Part shown: positions 27,373 to 35,931 of the stretch, piece by piece
Numbering within the stretch: the first letter of the stretch is position 1
Layout: every line of letters begins with the position of its first letter
Assembly (NCBI GenBank): GCA_002171655.1
Contig: NHEC01000014.1
Span: 19,641 to 83,640, forward strand
Source of the DNA: Planctomycetes bacterium TMED75
Lineage (GTDB): Bacteria > Planctomycetota > Phycisphaerae > Phycisphaerales > SM1A02
Direction: 5' to 3'
Length of the DNA: 64,000 bases
Made by a program: the position numbers and the translations under genes
The notes under the pieces: model-generated
Databases searched by the model: none
What the model was told of the DNA's origin: nothing
What the model saw: only the letters and a program-made list of their open reading frames with translations

Positions 27373-28113
27373 GTGCCAACCCTGCATGTAGTCATTCCGT
27401 GTTTCAATGAGCAGCAAACGCTCGAGCAATGTGTGCGAAATCTCTACAAGGCGAACTGGGCACCTGATTGGCGAATCAGAGTCATTGTCGTTGATGACAG
27501 CTCCGGAGATAATTCCGTTGAGATCATTCGGTCTCTTGCAGAAGAATTTTCTGCCCTGGATCTGATCGAGCAGCCAAGCAATCTTGGAAAGGGTGCTGCT
27601 ATTCGGAGAGGAATGAGTGAGGTCCTTTTGGAATCTCATCATTCTGACTGCCTTGTCATCCAAGATGCAGATCTTGAATACGACCCGGAGGATCTACCCG
27701 AGATGATCCGGCTGCTTGAGTCGAACACTCAATCAGATGTGGTGTATGGGGACAGATTTGATGCCGGAACCAGAGACTCTCCGATGGGCTTTCTTCATAA
27801 GTCCGTCAATCAATTCCTGACCTGGCTGAGCAACCGATTGACGGGCCTTAGAGTCCAGGACATGGAATGCTGCTACAAGATGTTTCGAATCAGCTGTATA
27901 GAAAGGATCTTGAACGAGCTCACAGAAGATCGCTTTGGAATAGAGCCACAAGTCACAGCAGCACTTGCGCGACATGGAGTCAAACCGATCAATCATCCCG
28001 TGAGCTACAACCCAAGAAACTTCCAAGAGGGGAAAAAGATTGGGGCTAAAGATGGCTTCAGAGCGGTGTACGTCATGACCCGGGAAGCCTTGGTTGGAAA
28101 CCGAAAAAGATGA
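27373..28113 (+). CDS. family 2 glycosyltransferase (dolichyl-phosphate mannose synthase-like)
   Basis: Membrane-peripheral GT-A enzyme expected to move a sugar from an NDP-sugar to a polyprenyl-phosphate or similar acceptor. Motifs are VVIPCFNEQQTLEQCV at the start, VIVVDDSSGDNS, SNLGKGAAIRRGM, the metal-binding QDADLEYDPEDL and the VYGDRFDAGTRDS segment. At 246 residues it has no C-terminal membrane helices, typical of single-domain DPM1-like enzymes. The start is a GTG at 27373. The stop overlaps the next gene's start, pairing it with the membrane protein that follows. Confidence 0.92.
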   Translation: MPTLHVVIPCFNEQQTLEQCVRNLYKANWAPDWRIRVIVVDDSSGDNSVEIIRSLAEEFSALDLIEQPSNLGKGAAIRRGMSEVLLESHHSDCLVIQDADLEYDPEDLPEMIRLLESNTQSDVVYGDRFDAGTRDSPMGFLHKSVNQFLTWLSNRLTGLRVQDMECCYKMFRISCIERILNELTEDRFGIEPQVTAALARHGVKPINHPVSYNPRNFQEGKKIGAKDGFRAVYVMTREALVGNRKR

Positions 28114-29087
28114 GTAGCGGCCACACATCCGATTCCAAGAACAAAATGCTTTCGGGTCGACAGATGACCTTCCAGGTGATTGGGTTTCTCATCGGGATTG
28201 GCCTGCTCTATCTTTGCATACAGACTGCGTGGTCGAGCTCAGGGGATTGGAGCGCAATCACGGAGGCTGAGCCGAGGCTCATTGTCGGGCTCATTGGCTT
28301 TGGCCTGGTGAGCACCATCATCGACGGGTTTGTCTTTTGGGCGGTACTACGTCCCTATCAGAAGCTCAAGCCAATGCAGGTTCAGTGCGTGAACATGACG
28401 GCGGCATTCCTCAACTATGCACCAATTCGGCTGGGTACGATTTTTCGAGTGACGTATCACGCGCGAGTGGATCACGTGAAGCTGATCGCGATTGTTGGGT
28501 GGTTTGCTGCCATCATCGTCACCACACTGGCATGTGTAGGATCCGTAGTCGCAGCAACACTGCTCTCAAGTGGGAGCATGCTGTTTCTGTCACTGTTGAC
28601 TGCGCTGTTCCTGCTTGTCAGTGGAATCATTCTCTGGTTTGCCGCCCAGATCGGAGCTGTGCAGAGATTCTGCAAGGGCAAGGAGAAGATGCTGGGAGAT
28701 TCACAAGCCCTGATTGCCGGGCTTGTAGGCAGGCTGCTGGTCCTGGCAAGCAATACCGTCAGAATGGGGTTTGCGGCAGAAATCCTCGATATTGATCTGG
28801 GCATTCGGAACGTCATCATTCTCTCAGTCGCAGCACTCATGCTCAGCTTTAATCCATTGGGACGAGTGGGATGGAGAGAGTGGACACTGATGATGCTGAC
28901 CCCCTATCTGGCTGCAGGTGCATTCGAGGGGGAAAGCGTAGAAGCAATGGCAGCACAACTGGCTCTGGTGGAATCCGCCGGAGAATTCCTGGCAATCATC
29001 CCGTTTGGAATCCTGGCTGCGGCATGGTCTCTGCCCCGACTGATTCGAGGGCGAAGAGAACACAAGGCAAGCGCGGCGATAGGGTAA
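28110..29087 (+). CDS. multi-pass membrane protein, LPG-synthase/UPF0104-like
   Basis: About eight membrane helices in 325 residues. The pattern of the second and third helices (ATFLNYAPIRLGTIFRVTYHARV region, with conserved small residues and Arg) resembles the lysylphosphatidylglycerol synthase transmembrane family (UPF0104). Members with a neighbouring family 2 glycosyltransferase are often involved in glycolipid assembly, but the catalytic role here is unknown. It overlaps the glycosyltransferase gene by 4 bases and ends 3 bases from the convergent cysteine-cluster gene. Confidence 0.8.
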   Translation: MSSGHTSDSKNKMLSGRQMTFQVIGFLIGIGLLYLCIQTAWSSSGDWSAITEAEPRLIVGLIGFGLVSTIIDGFVFWAVLRPYQKLKPMQVQCVNMTAAFLNYAPIRLGTIFRVTYHARVDHVKLIAIVGWFAAIIVTTLACVGSVVAATLLSSGSMLFLSLLTALFLLVSGIILWFAAQIGAVQRFCKGKEKMLGDSQALIAGLVGRLLVLASNTVRMGFAAEILDIDLGIRNVIILSVAALMLSFNPLGRVGWREWTLMMLTPYLAAGAFEGESVEAMAAQLALVESAGEFLAIIPFGILAAAWSLPRLIRGRREHKASAAIG

Positions 29088-29090
29088 AGA

Positions 29091-30353
29091 TCAAAGGTAG
29101 CTGTAGATCAAACGCCGAAAACCGTGGTCCATCCTGAGGTAGTTCAGACGAACGCGCTCTACGGGATTTCCCAGCCAGGGAGCTCTGCCGGATTGGCGAT
29201 CCACCCTTCCGATTGCACGCTGATAATCTTCAAGCGAAGCGACGGTTCGAGATGCGGAAGCAGAATTCAGCTTGGCAATCCAAAGGATGCATGCCGCATT
29301 GAGGACCAGAGCCTGCAAGCCATCAGTCACCGACCACCCGTAATAGGCACTGCCCCATGCTCGGCCTGAATGCAATGTGGCTCGAAGATATCGAGTGAAT
29401 AGCTCAGCGATTGAGACTGAATCCAGACTTTCCTCACAACCAGCCACACCACCTACCGTTCGAAAATCCACCCCAACGGGCAACTCTGCGGTAAGAAATG
29501 GAGTCTTGCCCCGACCAAGCCGCATTGCCCTACTCCGCTTTAACTGGGAGAGCGTGGAACGAACTCTGCCTTTTCCTGTACCAATCCTGGGATCTTCAGT
29601 ACGGGTGAAAACTGCCTGCCTGAGCAGACGGTCCTGGCGCCGGGAAGCAGCCGAGGGAGGCTGGAGGCGAAGTTCTTCTTCAAGAACCGAAAAGAGGGTG
29701 TCCAGAAGATCTGAGAAACGTTCATTGCGTACGTTTTTCAGTGTGGCATCACCGAGACACGTGGAAATGAATGCCAGCCCATCGAGCCGGTTGGAAAAAT
29801 CTAAATCCGATCGCGACAACCAATGATCAAGAGAATCCACGAGCTTCGCTACCTCTGATCGAGTGGCAGCGGACTCCCCGGATGCAAGAGGTGGATCAGG
29901 GGCAGGCCGAGCAAGTTCGGGAATGGCCCGAATAAAGCGGCGGATGTCCTTTTGATGAGTGCCCAACGCGCTGCCTTCATTACGCTGAACACTCTTGCAG
30001 AGAAAATTGAGGCCGACTTTGATTCCAGATGCGTCAGGGGCAATGTTGAACGGAAAGACTTGGCACGCAATGGGCTTTTCAGAAAAGCCGAATTCAGCAT
30101 GAATCTTGCATAAGCCATGAGGGTCGAGAAATATGCATGATCCATCATCTTTTCGAGACAGATAAGACTGCCCTCGAAAGGACTGAACGACTTCGCCTCC
30201 CAACCGCTCAGTCCACCCCTGCTCAGACAGCTTCTTGAGATCCCGCTCTCTGAGCTGAACCGTGAAGTCTCTGCAGCAATCACCACAACCATGGCAACTG
30301 TATTTCTGCCAAGGCAAGTTCGGCATGAGTATTGGGAGAGATCTGTTGGCCAT
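29091..30353 (-). CDS. YkgJ-family cysteine cluster protein
   Basis: The N-terminal part (about residues 15-110) has the YkgJ zinc/iron-chelating pattern: YSCHGCGDCCRDFTVQL (CxxCxxCC), then GLCKIHAEFG and PIACQVFPF, giving six or seven conserved Cys. The remaining about 300 residues are helical, with Arg-rich stretches and no domain I recognise; similar long YkgJ proteins occur in planctomycetes. Metal binding is likely, the biochemical role unknown. The ATG at 30353 (AAGG ten bases upstream) is preferred to a TTG three codons earlier that would overlap rdgB. Confidence 0.85.
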   Translation of the reverse strand: MANRSLPILMPNLPWQKYSCHGCGDCCRDFTVQLRERDLKKLSEQGWTERLGGEVVQSFRGQSYLSRKDDGSCIFLDPHGLCKIHAEFGFSEKPIACQVFPFNIAPDASGIKVGLNFLCKSVQRNEGSALGTHQKDIRRFIRAIPELARPAPDPPLASGESAATRSEVAKLVDSLDHWLSRSDLDFSNRLDGLAFISTCLGDATLKNVRNERFSDLLDTLFSVLEEELRLQPPSAASRRQDRLLRQAVFTRTEDPRIGTGKGRVRSTLSQLKRSRAMRLGRGKTPFLTAELPVGVDFRTVGGVAGCEESLDSVSIAELFTRYLRATLHSGRAWGSAYYGWSVTDGLQALVLNAACILWIAKLNSASASRTVASLEDYQRAIGRVDRQSGRAPWLGNPVERVRLNYLRMDHGFRRLIYSYL

Positions 30354-30358
30354 AAAGA

Positions 30359-30976
30359 TCAAGCCTTGTCGAGATCACTGATGAGATTTGCAATCTGACG
30401 GGTGGCGTGACCACGGTGGGAACGAGCATTCTTGTCCTCTGGATCCAGCTGAGCACTGGTTCTTCCAATTTCGGGAATCAGAAGATGTGGGTCGTAACCA
30501 AATCCATTGGTTCCGCGTGGCTCATCGATGATTACGCCCTCAAATGTGCCTCGGGATTCGGCGAGTACCGCCCCGTCAGGGGAGGCCAGACACATTGCAC
30601 AGACGAAACGTGCACTCCGACCGGATTCAGGAACGCCATGTAATTGCGCGACTAACTTGAGGTTGTTTGCTTGATCGCGCTCTTCACGAGAGCCGGTGAC
30701 TCCAGAGTACCTCGCAGAGAACACACCCGGCGCACCATCAAGTGCGTCCACTTCGAGCCCCGAGTCATCAGCCAGACACAGTTGGTCGGTTGCCTTGGCG
30801 TAGTAGCAGGCCTTCAAGCGGGCATTGCCTTCGAAAGTCGGTGCATCCTCAACTGGCTCTGCAATGGTCACACCAACATCACCCAGCCCCAACACGACGA
30901 GACCGAGTGGACTGAGTATTTCAGTGACTTCGACAAGCTTGTGAGGATTTGATGTTGCGAGCAGAATGGAATCCAC
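30359..30976 (-). CDS. rdgB: non-canonical purine NTP pyrophosphatase (RdgB/HAM1 family)
   Basis: Hydrolyses ITP, dITP and XTP to the monophosphates, keeping deaminated purines out of nucleic acids. Signatures are LLATSNPHKLVEVTEIL at the N-terminus, CLADDSGLEVDALDGAPGVFSARYSG in the middle and GTNGFGYDPHLLIPE further on, all intact. Length 205 is usual. The start is GTG. With maf and dut this window encodes three nucleotide house-cleaning enzymes, though in separate operons. Confidence 0.97.
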   Translation of the reverse strand: MDSILLATSNPHKLVEVTEILSPLGLVVLGLGDVGVTIAEPVEDAPTFEGNARLKACYYAKATDQLCLADDSGLEVDALDGAPGVFSARYSGVTGSREERDQANNLKLVAQLHGVPESGRSARFVCAMCLASPDGAVLAESRGTFEGVIIDEPRGTNGFGYDPHLLIPEIGRTSAQLDPEDKNARSHRGHATRQIANLISDLDKA

Positions 30977-30985
30977 AGTCTGGTC

Positions 30986-32650
30986 CTACGTCTGAAGCAC
31001 GCCGGTATTGAACTTGCCTTCGAGGTCCGCGCGCTCTGCAACCTGAAGTGCGAAGGAAAGTTCGAAACGTGTCTTGGCCGGATCAATGATCCGGTCGAGC
31101 CAGCCGCGGGCAGCTCCGTATCGAATGTCCTGCTGTTCATGATAGGAATCAGAAATCGCCTTGAGGAGTTCGGCCCGCATGTTTTCATCAACCTCCTCAC
31201 CCCGTCTTTTTCGAGCAGAAAGATCGATCTGAAGCAGGGTACTTGCTGCTTGGGCAGCGCCCATCACCGAACACTTCGAACCAGGCCAGGCAAGGGTGAG
31301 CAATGGGTCGAATGCGCGACCGCACATTGCATAATTCCCCGCCCCGTAGCTGGAATTGAGGATCAAAGAGATCTTCGGCACCACACAGTTGGCCATTGCA
31401 TTGACCATTTTCGCCCCAGACCGAATGATTCCCCCCTGTTCGCTGTCACGACCAACCATGAATCCGGTCGTATCACTGATAAATACGAGGGGGATTCCTC
31501 TTTGATTACAGTCCATGATGAAGCGTGCAGACTTATCTGCGCTGTCGTCGTAGATCACTGCGGGCATGTTCATGGAGCTGGTTGGCCCCGATTTACCTCC
31601 GGGCATCTTACGTTGAGTCATCTTCTTTTGATTAGCAACGATTCCGCAAGGTCTCCCACCAATTCTGGCATAGCAGCACAAAAGTGACTGTCCATATTCT
31701 GCACGGTAGACATCAGCCGAATCACCGTCGACAAAGCAGTCAATCAGCTCTTCCATGTCGTACTGACTGCCAGGAGTACTTGTGAATACTTCGTAGATCT
31801 CCTCCGGCTTGCGTCGAGGCTCTGACACCTCAAAGGGAGGATCCCCCACCACAGGAACCGACTTGTATGCAAGCATGAGGCGCTGAATGCGCGTGAGACA
31901 GTGCTCATCATCAGGCTCGTGAAAATCAACGGTTCCAGAAATTTCAGAGTGCATGGAGGCCCCGCCAAGTTCCTCGGAATCCACCTCCTGGCCGATAGCC
32001 GCTTTCACCAGAGCGGGACCCGCAAGATACAAACCGCTGCCTTCGGTCATGAGAAGCGTGTCGCAAAGAACGGGAAGGTAGCCTCCACCCGCGACACAGT
32101 TGCCCATGATCGCAGCGATTTGGGGGATACCCTGAGCGGAAAGGACCGCGTTGTTACGAAAGATGCGGCCGAAGTCGTCAGTATCAGGAAAGACATCCTC
32201 CTGGAGTGGCAGGAAGACACCAGCCGAATCGACGAGGTAGATCAGGGGCAGCTTCGCACGCTGTGCGATGTGCTGTGCACGAATGATCTTCTTGCACGTC
32301 ATGGGGAAGAAGGCCCCCGCTTTCACCGTCGCATCATTGGCAATGATCATGGAGAGCCTGCCACCGACTTGACCGACCACGACTACGACACCTGCACCCG
32401 GTGCACCGCCGTATTCCTGATACATGCCCCAGGCGGCCCACATGCCGAGCTCCATGGGAACGGTCCCTGCATCCAGCAGGCCTTCGATCCGCTCCCGGGC
32501 GGTCATTCGACCATGGGCATGCTGCCTGGAGGCCCCCTTTTCTCCTCCTCCCTGAGCGATTTGTGCCTCAGTCAGGGCATAGGAATCAGCGGTTTCCGCT
32601 AAGGACGGCTCTGAATGCCCATTCTGGGCTTGATCTGGGTTGGTGGACAT
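30986..32650 (-). CDS. acyl-CoA carboxylase beta (carboxyltransferase) subunit, methylcrotonyl-CoA carboxylase-like
   Basis: Carboxyltransferase subunit with two crotonase-fold halves that move CO2 from biotin to an acyl-Co[52 protein letters not shown] and [19 protein letters not shown] follow the methylcrotonyl-CoA carboxylase (geranyl/MCC) branch more closely than propionyl-CoA carboxylase. The C-terminal half has [11 protein letters not shown] and [16 protein letters not shown]. At 554 residues it is of normal length. The biotin carboxylase/BCCP alpha subunit is not adjacent; the neighbours are rdgB and the divergent rpsO. Substrate specificity is inferred from motif resemblance only. Confidence 0.9.
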   Translation of the reverse strand: MSTNPDQAQNGHSEPSLAETADSYALTEAQIAQGGGEKGASRQHAHGRMTARERIEGLLDAGTVPMELGMWAAWGMYQEYGGAPGAGVVVVVGQVGGRLSMIIANDATVKAGAFFPMTCKKIIRAQHIAQRAKLPLIYLVDSAGVFLPLQEDVFPDTDDFGRIFRNNAVLSAQGIPQIAAIMGNCVAGGGYLPVLCDTLLMTEGSGLYLAGPALVKAAIGQEVDSEELGGASMHSEISGTVDFHEPDDEHCLTRIQRLMLAYKSVPVVGDPPFEVSEPRRKPEEIYEVFTSTPGSQYDMEELIDCFVDGDSADVYRAEYGQSLLCCYARIGGRPCGIVANQKKMTQRKMPGGKSGPTSSMNMPAVIYDDSADKSARFIMDCNQRGIPLVFISDTTGFMVGRDSEQGGIIRSGAKMVNAMANCVVPKISLILNSSYGAGNYAMCGRAFDPLLTLAWPGSKCSVMGAAQAASTLLQIDLSARKRRGEEVDENMRAELLKAISDSYHEQQDIRYGAARGWLDRIIDPAKTRFELSFALQVAERADLEGKFNTGVLQT

Positions 32651-32700
32651 GAAGGTAGTTTATCAGTCGCCTCAAGCAGAGTCCTGCTGGAATCGGTTCC

Positions 32701-32729
32701 TTGCCATGGGAGACCCCCCGCGGTATCCT
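32701..32729 (+). promoter_or_regulatory. promoter of rpsO
   Basis: TTGCCA (32701-32706; five of six matches) is followed after exactly 17 bases by TATCCT (32724-32729; four of six). Transcription would start near 32736, giving a leader of about 80 bases that folds as described in the next entry. Confidence 0.65.
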
Positions 32730-32733
32730 TCTC

Positions 32734-32815
32734 GATCCATTGGAAAATACAAAAACAAGCTTCCGCAGGCGCGGAACACCTGTCCACCAGATGTGGACAG
32801 ACCAGACGGATCCAA
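32734..32815 (+). promoter_or_regulatory. structured rpsO leader, candidate S15 autoregulatory RNA
   Basis: Two adjacent perfect hairpins, TTCCGC-AGGC-GCGGAA (32761-32776) and TGTCCAC-CAGAT-GTGGACA (32781-32799), lie directly upstream of the start codon. Flanking complementarity (GATCC 32734 with GGATC 32808, or TTGGA 32740 with TCCAA 32811) could close them into a three-way junction covering the translation start. S15 represses its own mRNA through such leaders in other phyla. Confidence 0.6.
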
Positions 32816-32816
32816 C

Positions 32817-33086
32817 ATGACCATCACCCAACAGAAGAAATCCGAGCTCATCAGTGAACATGGCCGAGCCGGAACAGACACGGGTTCTCCAGAAGTGCAA
32901 ATTGCCGTTCTCTCAGAGCGGATCAATGCACTCCAGGGCCACTTTAAGAACAACCACAAGGATCACGCGAGCCGAAGAGGCCTGCTTATGCTTGTGGGAC
33001 GCCGTAATCGGCTCTTGAGGTATCTGGCCAGAACCAATCGACCGAGCTATCTCGAACTGATCAAGAAGCTGGGACTCAGAAAGTAA
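32817..33086 (+). CDS. rpsO: 30S ribosomal protein S15
   Basis: Primary 16S rRNA-binding protein of the small-subunit platform. The 89-residue sequence is fully typical: [48 protein letters not shown] in two blocks, ending [12 protein letters not shown]. The ATG at 32817 is the family start; the in-frame stretch upstream is leader, not protein. No strong Shine-Dalgarno precedes it (GGATCC about five bases away), consistent with control by the leader structure. pnp follows after 194 bases, the widely conserved rpsO-pnp order. Confidence 0.98.
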   Translation: MTITQQKKSELISEHGRAGTDTGSPEVQIAVLSERINALQGHFKNNHKDHASRRGLLMLVGRRNRLLRYLARTNRPSYLELIKKLGLRK

Positions 33087-33130
33087 ATTGCATTGGTTCC
33101 GGACGTACCCGGAGCATGCATTCACACATG

Positions 33131-33204
33131 CCACGAATCGGCAGTGGGCGGATCGCATCAGCGATTGAACGCCTGTGCACTCCGCCTTCTGCCGGGGTTC
33201 GTGG
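33131..33204 (+). promoter_or_regulatory. long hairpin in the rpsO-pnp spacer, RNase III-type processing site
   Basis: CCACGAA (33131-33137), CGGCAG (33139-33144) and GGCGGA (33147-33152) pair in order with TTCGTGG (33198-33204), CTGCCG (33189-33194) and TCCGCC (33181-33186): 19 bp interrupted by two small internal loops, topped by a TCGC/GCGA hairpin. It matches in place and shape the pnp leader stem cut by RNase III and used for PNPase autoregulation in enterobacteria. Confidence 0.75.
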
Positions 33205-33280
33205 TTTCAAGAGGCATCAGACTAGACAGAATTTCGTCTCATGCCAGAGGTGGCCAAGGGTCACTTAACAGGAGTACACC

Positions 33281-35434
33281 ATGACCAAGACCGTTGTAGA
33301 ACGAGAAATTGGCGGCCGTATGATGCGGATGGAGACAGGACGGGTAGCCAAGCTGGCTTCCGGAGCTGTCATCATCAGCTACGACGAGACTGCAGTGCTT
33401 TCAACCTGCGTCCGGGCAGACCCACGACCAGGACTCGACTTCTTCCCCCTCCAATGCGATTATCGGGAAAAGCTCAGCGCCGGCGGCAAGTTCCCAGGCG
33501 GGTTCCGCAAGCGCGAAGGCGCTCCAAGCGAAAAAGAAATCCTCACCATGAGAATGATGGACCGCCCAATGCGTCCACTGTTTCCAGATGGTTTCATTGA
33601 TGAAGTGCAGATCCAATGCTGGGTGATGTCCCATGACGGCCAGAACGATGCCGACGTGGTGGCTTGCTGTGGAGCTTCGGCAGCAGCACACATTTCGGAT
33701 GCCCCCTTCGAGGGCCCCATCGCGACGGTTCGAATCGCACGAATCTACACTGATGCGGGTGCCGAATTCGTCCTCAACCCTTCCCAAGCCCAAATTGAGT
33801 TCAGTGATCTCGACTTGGTCCTTTCGGGTCACAAGGACGGGATCAACATGATTGAGGTTGGCGCCGCTGAGATCAGCGAAGCAGATCTCATCGAGGCCAT
33901 GAAATTTGGCATCAAGGAAGGTATCAACCCCATTCTGGAGTTGATCGAGGAACTGCGAGAGAAGTGCAATGCTCCTGAAAAGCGCATGGGCAAACTTGCG
34001 CTGCCCAGTGAAGATGTCATGGACGTCGTGAAGAGTGCGATTTATGACGAACTCGTCGAAGCACGTAAGCTCAAAGGAAAGCAGATCCGCAACGACAAGG
34101 TTGCAGAACTTCGTGAGAAGGTCCTGCATGAGCACTTCGCTCTCCCCGAAGGTGGCGATTACGTCAGCTACAAGCACGCTGAAACCCGCAGAAAGGACGC
34201 GGTCGAGTCGTTCCGCAAGCTTGAGAAGAAGATCACCCACATGCTCATCGCCGAACACGGGATCAGAGCTGAAGGGCGTGGACTGGATGTGATTAGAGAC
34301 ATCGAGATGGAACCCTCCATCTTCCCCAGAACACATGGATCAGCCTTCTTCCAGCGAGGTGAAACTCAGAGCCTCGTGACCTGCGTTCTTGGTACTCTCA
34401 AGGGGGAACAGATCGTGGACGGCTTGATGCCGGAATATGCCAAGAAGTTCTATCTCCACTACAACTTCCCCCCCTTCTGCACCGGAGAAGCCGGACGGAT
34501 CATGGGACCGGGCAGACGAGAGCTGGGCCACGGCTCACTTGCAGAGAAGTCACTTCTCGGAATCCTTCCTTCCAGTGAAGATTTTCCCTACACCATCAGA
34601 CTGGTTTCCGACATCACGGAATCAAACGGGTCCTCTTCAATGGCCTCGGTCTGTGGAGGCTGCCTCGCACTGATGGACGCTGGAGTTCCGATCATCAACA
34701 TCTGTGCAGGCATCTCAGTTGGTCGATTCACCTCTTCCGAAGGAAAGGTCACTCATGTGATGGACATCCTGGGTGAAGAGGACTTCTTCGGCGAAATGGA
34801 CTTCAAGGTTTCAGGTACTGTCGACGGCATCACCGGGATTCAGCTCGACCTCAAGGCGAGAGGCCTGGACCTGGATGAGGTCGCCGTGATCTTTGAGAAA
34901 GCCAAGACCGGTCGGCTTCAGATCATCGATCAGATCAAGTCGGTACTTCCCGAGCCTCGCGAAGATATCTCGAAGTATGCACCAAGAATCATGACCGTGA
35001 AGATCGATCCGGACAAGATCGGCAAGCTCATCGGCCCTGGAGGCAAGACCATTCGCTCCATTCAGGAACGGACGGGCGCTCAGGTGGATGTCGAGGAAGA
35101 CGGCACTGTCTTCATCGCCAGCGTCAACGCCGAGGGTGGCATGCAGGCCCGTGCGGAAGTGGAAGCACTGGGAGCCGAAATCAAGGTCGGGTCTGTATAC
35201 GACGCCAAGGTGGTCTCAACCAAGGACTTTGGGTGCTTCGTCGAGCTGGCACCGGGAACTGACGCCATGTGCCACATCTCGGAATTGGATTCCGGCTATG
35301 TAGAAAACGTGGAAAAAGTTGTTTCCGTGGGCGACGTCATCAAGGTCAAGGTAATCAACGTCGACGAAAACGGCAGAATCAAGGTTTCTCGCAAGGCCCT
35401 TATGGGAGAGGCAGTTGCAAGCGAAAAGAACTGA
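33281..35434 (+). CDS. pnp: polyribonucleotide nucleotidyltransferase (PNPase)
   Basis: Trimeric phosphorolytic 3'-5' exoribonuclease. Order of domains: first RNase PH (about 1-140, with PLQCDYREKLSAGGKFPGGF), all-helical linker (about 220-305), second RNase PH (about 310-540, with FQRGETQSLVTCVLGT and SDITESNGSSSMASVCGG carrying the catalytic region), KH (about 553-615, KIGKLIGPGGKTIRSIQ) and S1 (about 625-700, VSTKDFGCFVELAPGTDAMCH). All 717 residues fit the family. AGGAG lies six bases before the ATG. It is preceded by the processing hairpin and followed by a terminator. Confidence 0.98.
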   Translation: MTKTVVEREIGGRMMRMETGRVAKLASGAVIISYDETAVLSTCVRADPRPGLDFFPLQCDYREKLSAGGKFPGGFRKREGAPSEKEILTMRMMDRPMRPLFPDGFIDEVQIQCWVMSHDGQNDADVVACCGASAAAHISDAPFEGPIATVRIARIYTDAGAEFVLNPSQAQIEFSDLDLVLSGHKDGINMIEVGAAEISEADLIEAMKFGIKEGINPILELIEELREKCNAPEKRMGKLALPSEDVMDVVKSAIYDELVEARKLKGKQIRNDKVAELREKVLHEHFALPEGGDYVSYKHAETRRKDAVESFRKLEKKITHMLIAEHGIRAEGRGLDVIRDIEMEPSIFPRTHGSAFFQRGETQSLVTCVLGTLKGEQIVDGLMPEYAKKFYLHYNFPPFCTGEAGRIMGPGRRELGHGSLAEKSLLGILPSSEDFPYTIRLVSDITESNGSSSMASVCGGCLALMDAGVPIINICAGISVGRFTSSEGKVTHVMDILGEEDFFGEMDFKVSGTVDGITGIQLDLKARGLDLDEVAVIFEKAKTGRLQIIDQIKSVLPEPREDISKYAPRIMTVKIDPDKIGKLIGPGGKTIRSIQERTGAQVDVEEDGTVFIASVNAEGGMQARAEVEALGAEIKVGSVYDAKVVSTKDFGCFVELAPGTDAMCHISELDSGYVENVEKVVSVGDVIKVKVINVDENGRIKVSRKALMGEAVASEKN

Positions 35435-35480
35435 TTCCCCCCCTTTGAAATCCCTTATTAGAACTCAATGATGTAAATTT

Positions 35481-35517
35481 AAAACAACAGGCGCCAGAAG
35501 GGCGCCTGTTGTTTTTT
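35481..35517 (+). terminator. rho-independent terminator of rpsO-pnp
   Basis: AACAACAGGCGCC pairs perfectly with GGCGCCTGTTGTT (13 bp, extended by A-T pairs), loop AGAAG, followed by TTTT. It starts 46 bases after the pnp stop codon. Confidence 0.95.
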
Positions 35518-35549
35518 CCCAGAGCACTTGCATATGTGGGAAGAAATGT

Positions 35550-35562
35550 TCAAACTGTTTGA
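35550..35562. promoter_or_regulatory. palindrome upstream of the cold-shock gene
   Basis: TCAAAC-T-GTTTGA is a perfect 6+1+6 palindrome 56 bases before the cold-shock ATG, followed a few bases later by the half-site-like GTTGAAAC. It may be an operator or part of a folded leader; nothing in the sequence decides between them. Confidence 0.3.
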
Positions 35563-35617
35563 GATAGTTGAAACCGGGCTAACAGGATCCAAGTTCATTT
35601 GAGGCGGTGCAGCGGAC

Positions 35618-35884
35618 ATGACTGAGACGGGAAAGATCAATACCCTGGAGACCGTTGAGGGCGAAGTGAAGTGGTTTGATGCCCGCAAGGGCTTCGGCTT
35701 CATTGTGGGCCCTGAAAACCAGGACATCTTCGTCCATTTCTCCGTAATCGATCAGGAATCCGGGTTCCGGACACTTAAGGACGGAGAGCGTGTGGTCTAC
35801 AGTGCCACACAGGGCGACAAGGGATGGTCGGCGACACATGCCAAGGCCCTGGACCGATCCAGCGTCGGTTCGACCACGGACTGA
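35618..35884 (+). CDS. cold-shock domain protein
   Basis: Single-stranded nucleic-acid-binding OB-fold protein of the CspA family. VEGEVKWFDARKGFGFIV contains RNP1 (KGFGFI) and IFVHFSVI contains RNP2. At 88 residues it is longer than CspA (about 70), with an N-terminal extension MTETGKINTLET and a polar C-terminal tail. It reads GFRTLKDGERVVYSATQGDKGWSA in two blocks, so the usual basic loop is somewhat altered. GAGG precedes the ATG. Cold induction cannot be judged from sequence. Confidence 0.95.
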   Translation: MTETGKINTLETVEGEVKWFDARKGFGFIVGPENQDIFVHFSVIDQESGFRTLKDGERVVYSATQGDKGWSATHAKALDRSSVGSTTD

Positions 35885-35931
35885 CTGCAGTCCGAGTCAG
35901 TCCATTTCAGCCATGACAGGCGGTTTACCCG

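Noticed and set aside
31901..32602. 233-codon open frame opposite the acyl-CoA carboxylase
   Set aside because: Antisense shadow without motifs.
32640..32816. In-frame N-terminal extension of rpsO
   Set aside because: S15 is invariantly about 89 residues; the extension covers the promoter and the leader hairpins.
33401..34336. 311-codon open frame opposite pnp
   Set aside because: Lies entirely antisense to well-conserved PNPase sequence and has no ribosome-binding site or recognisable domain.
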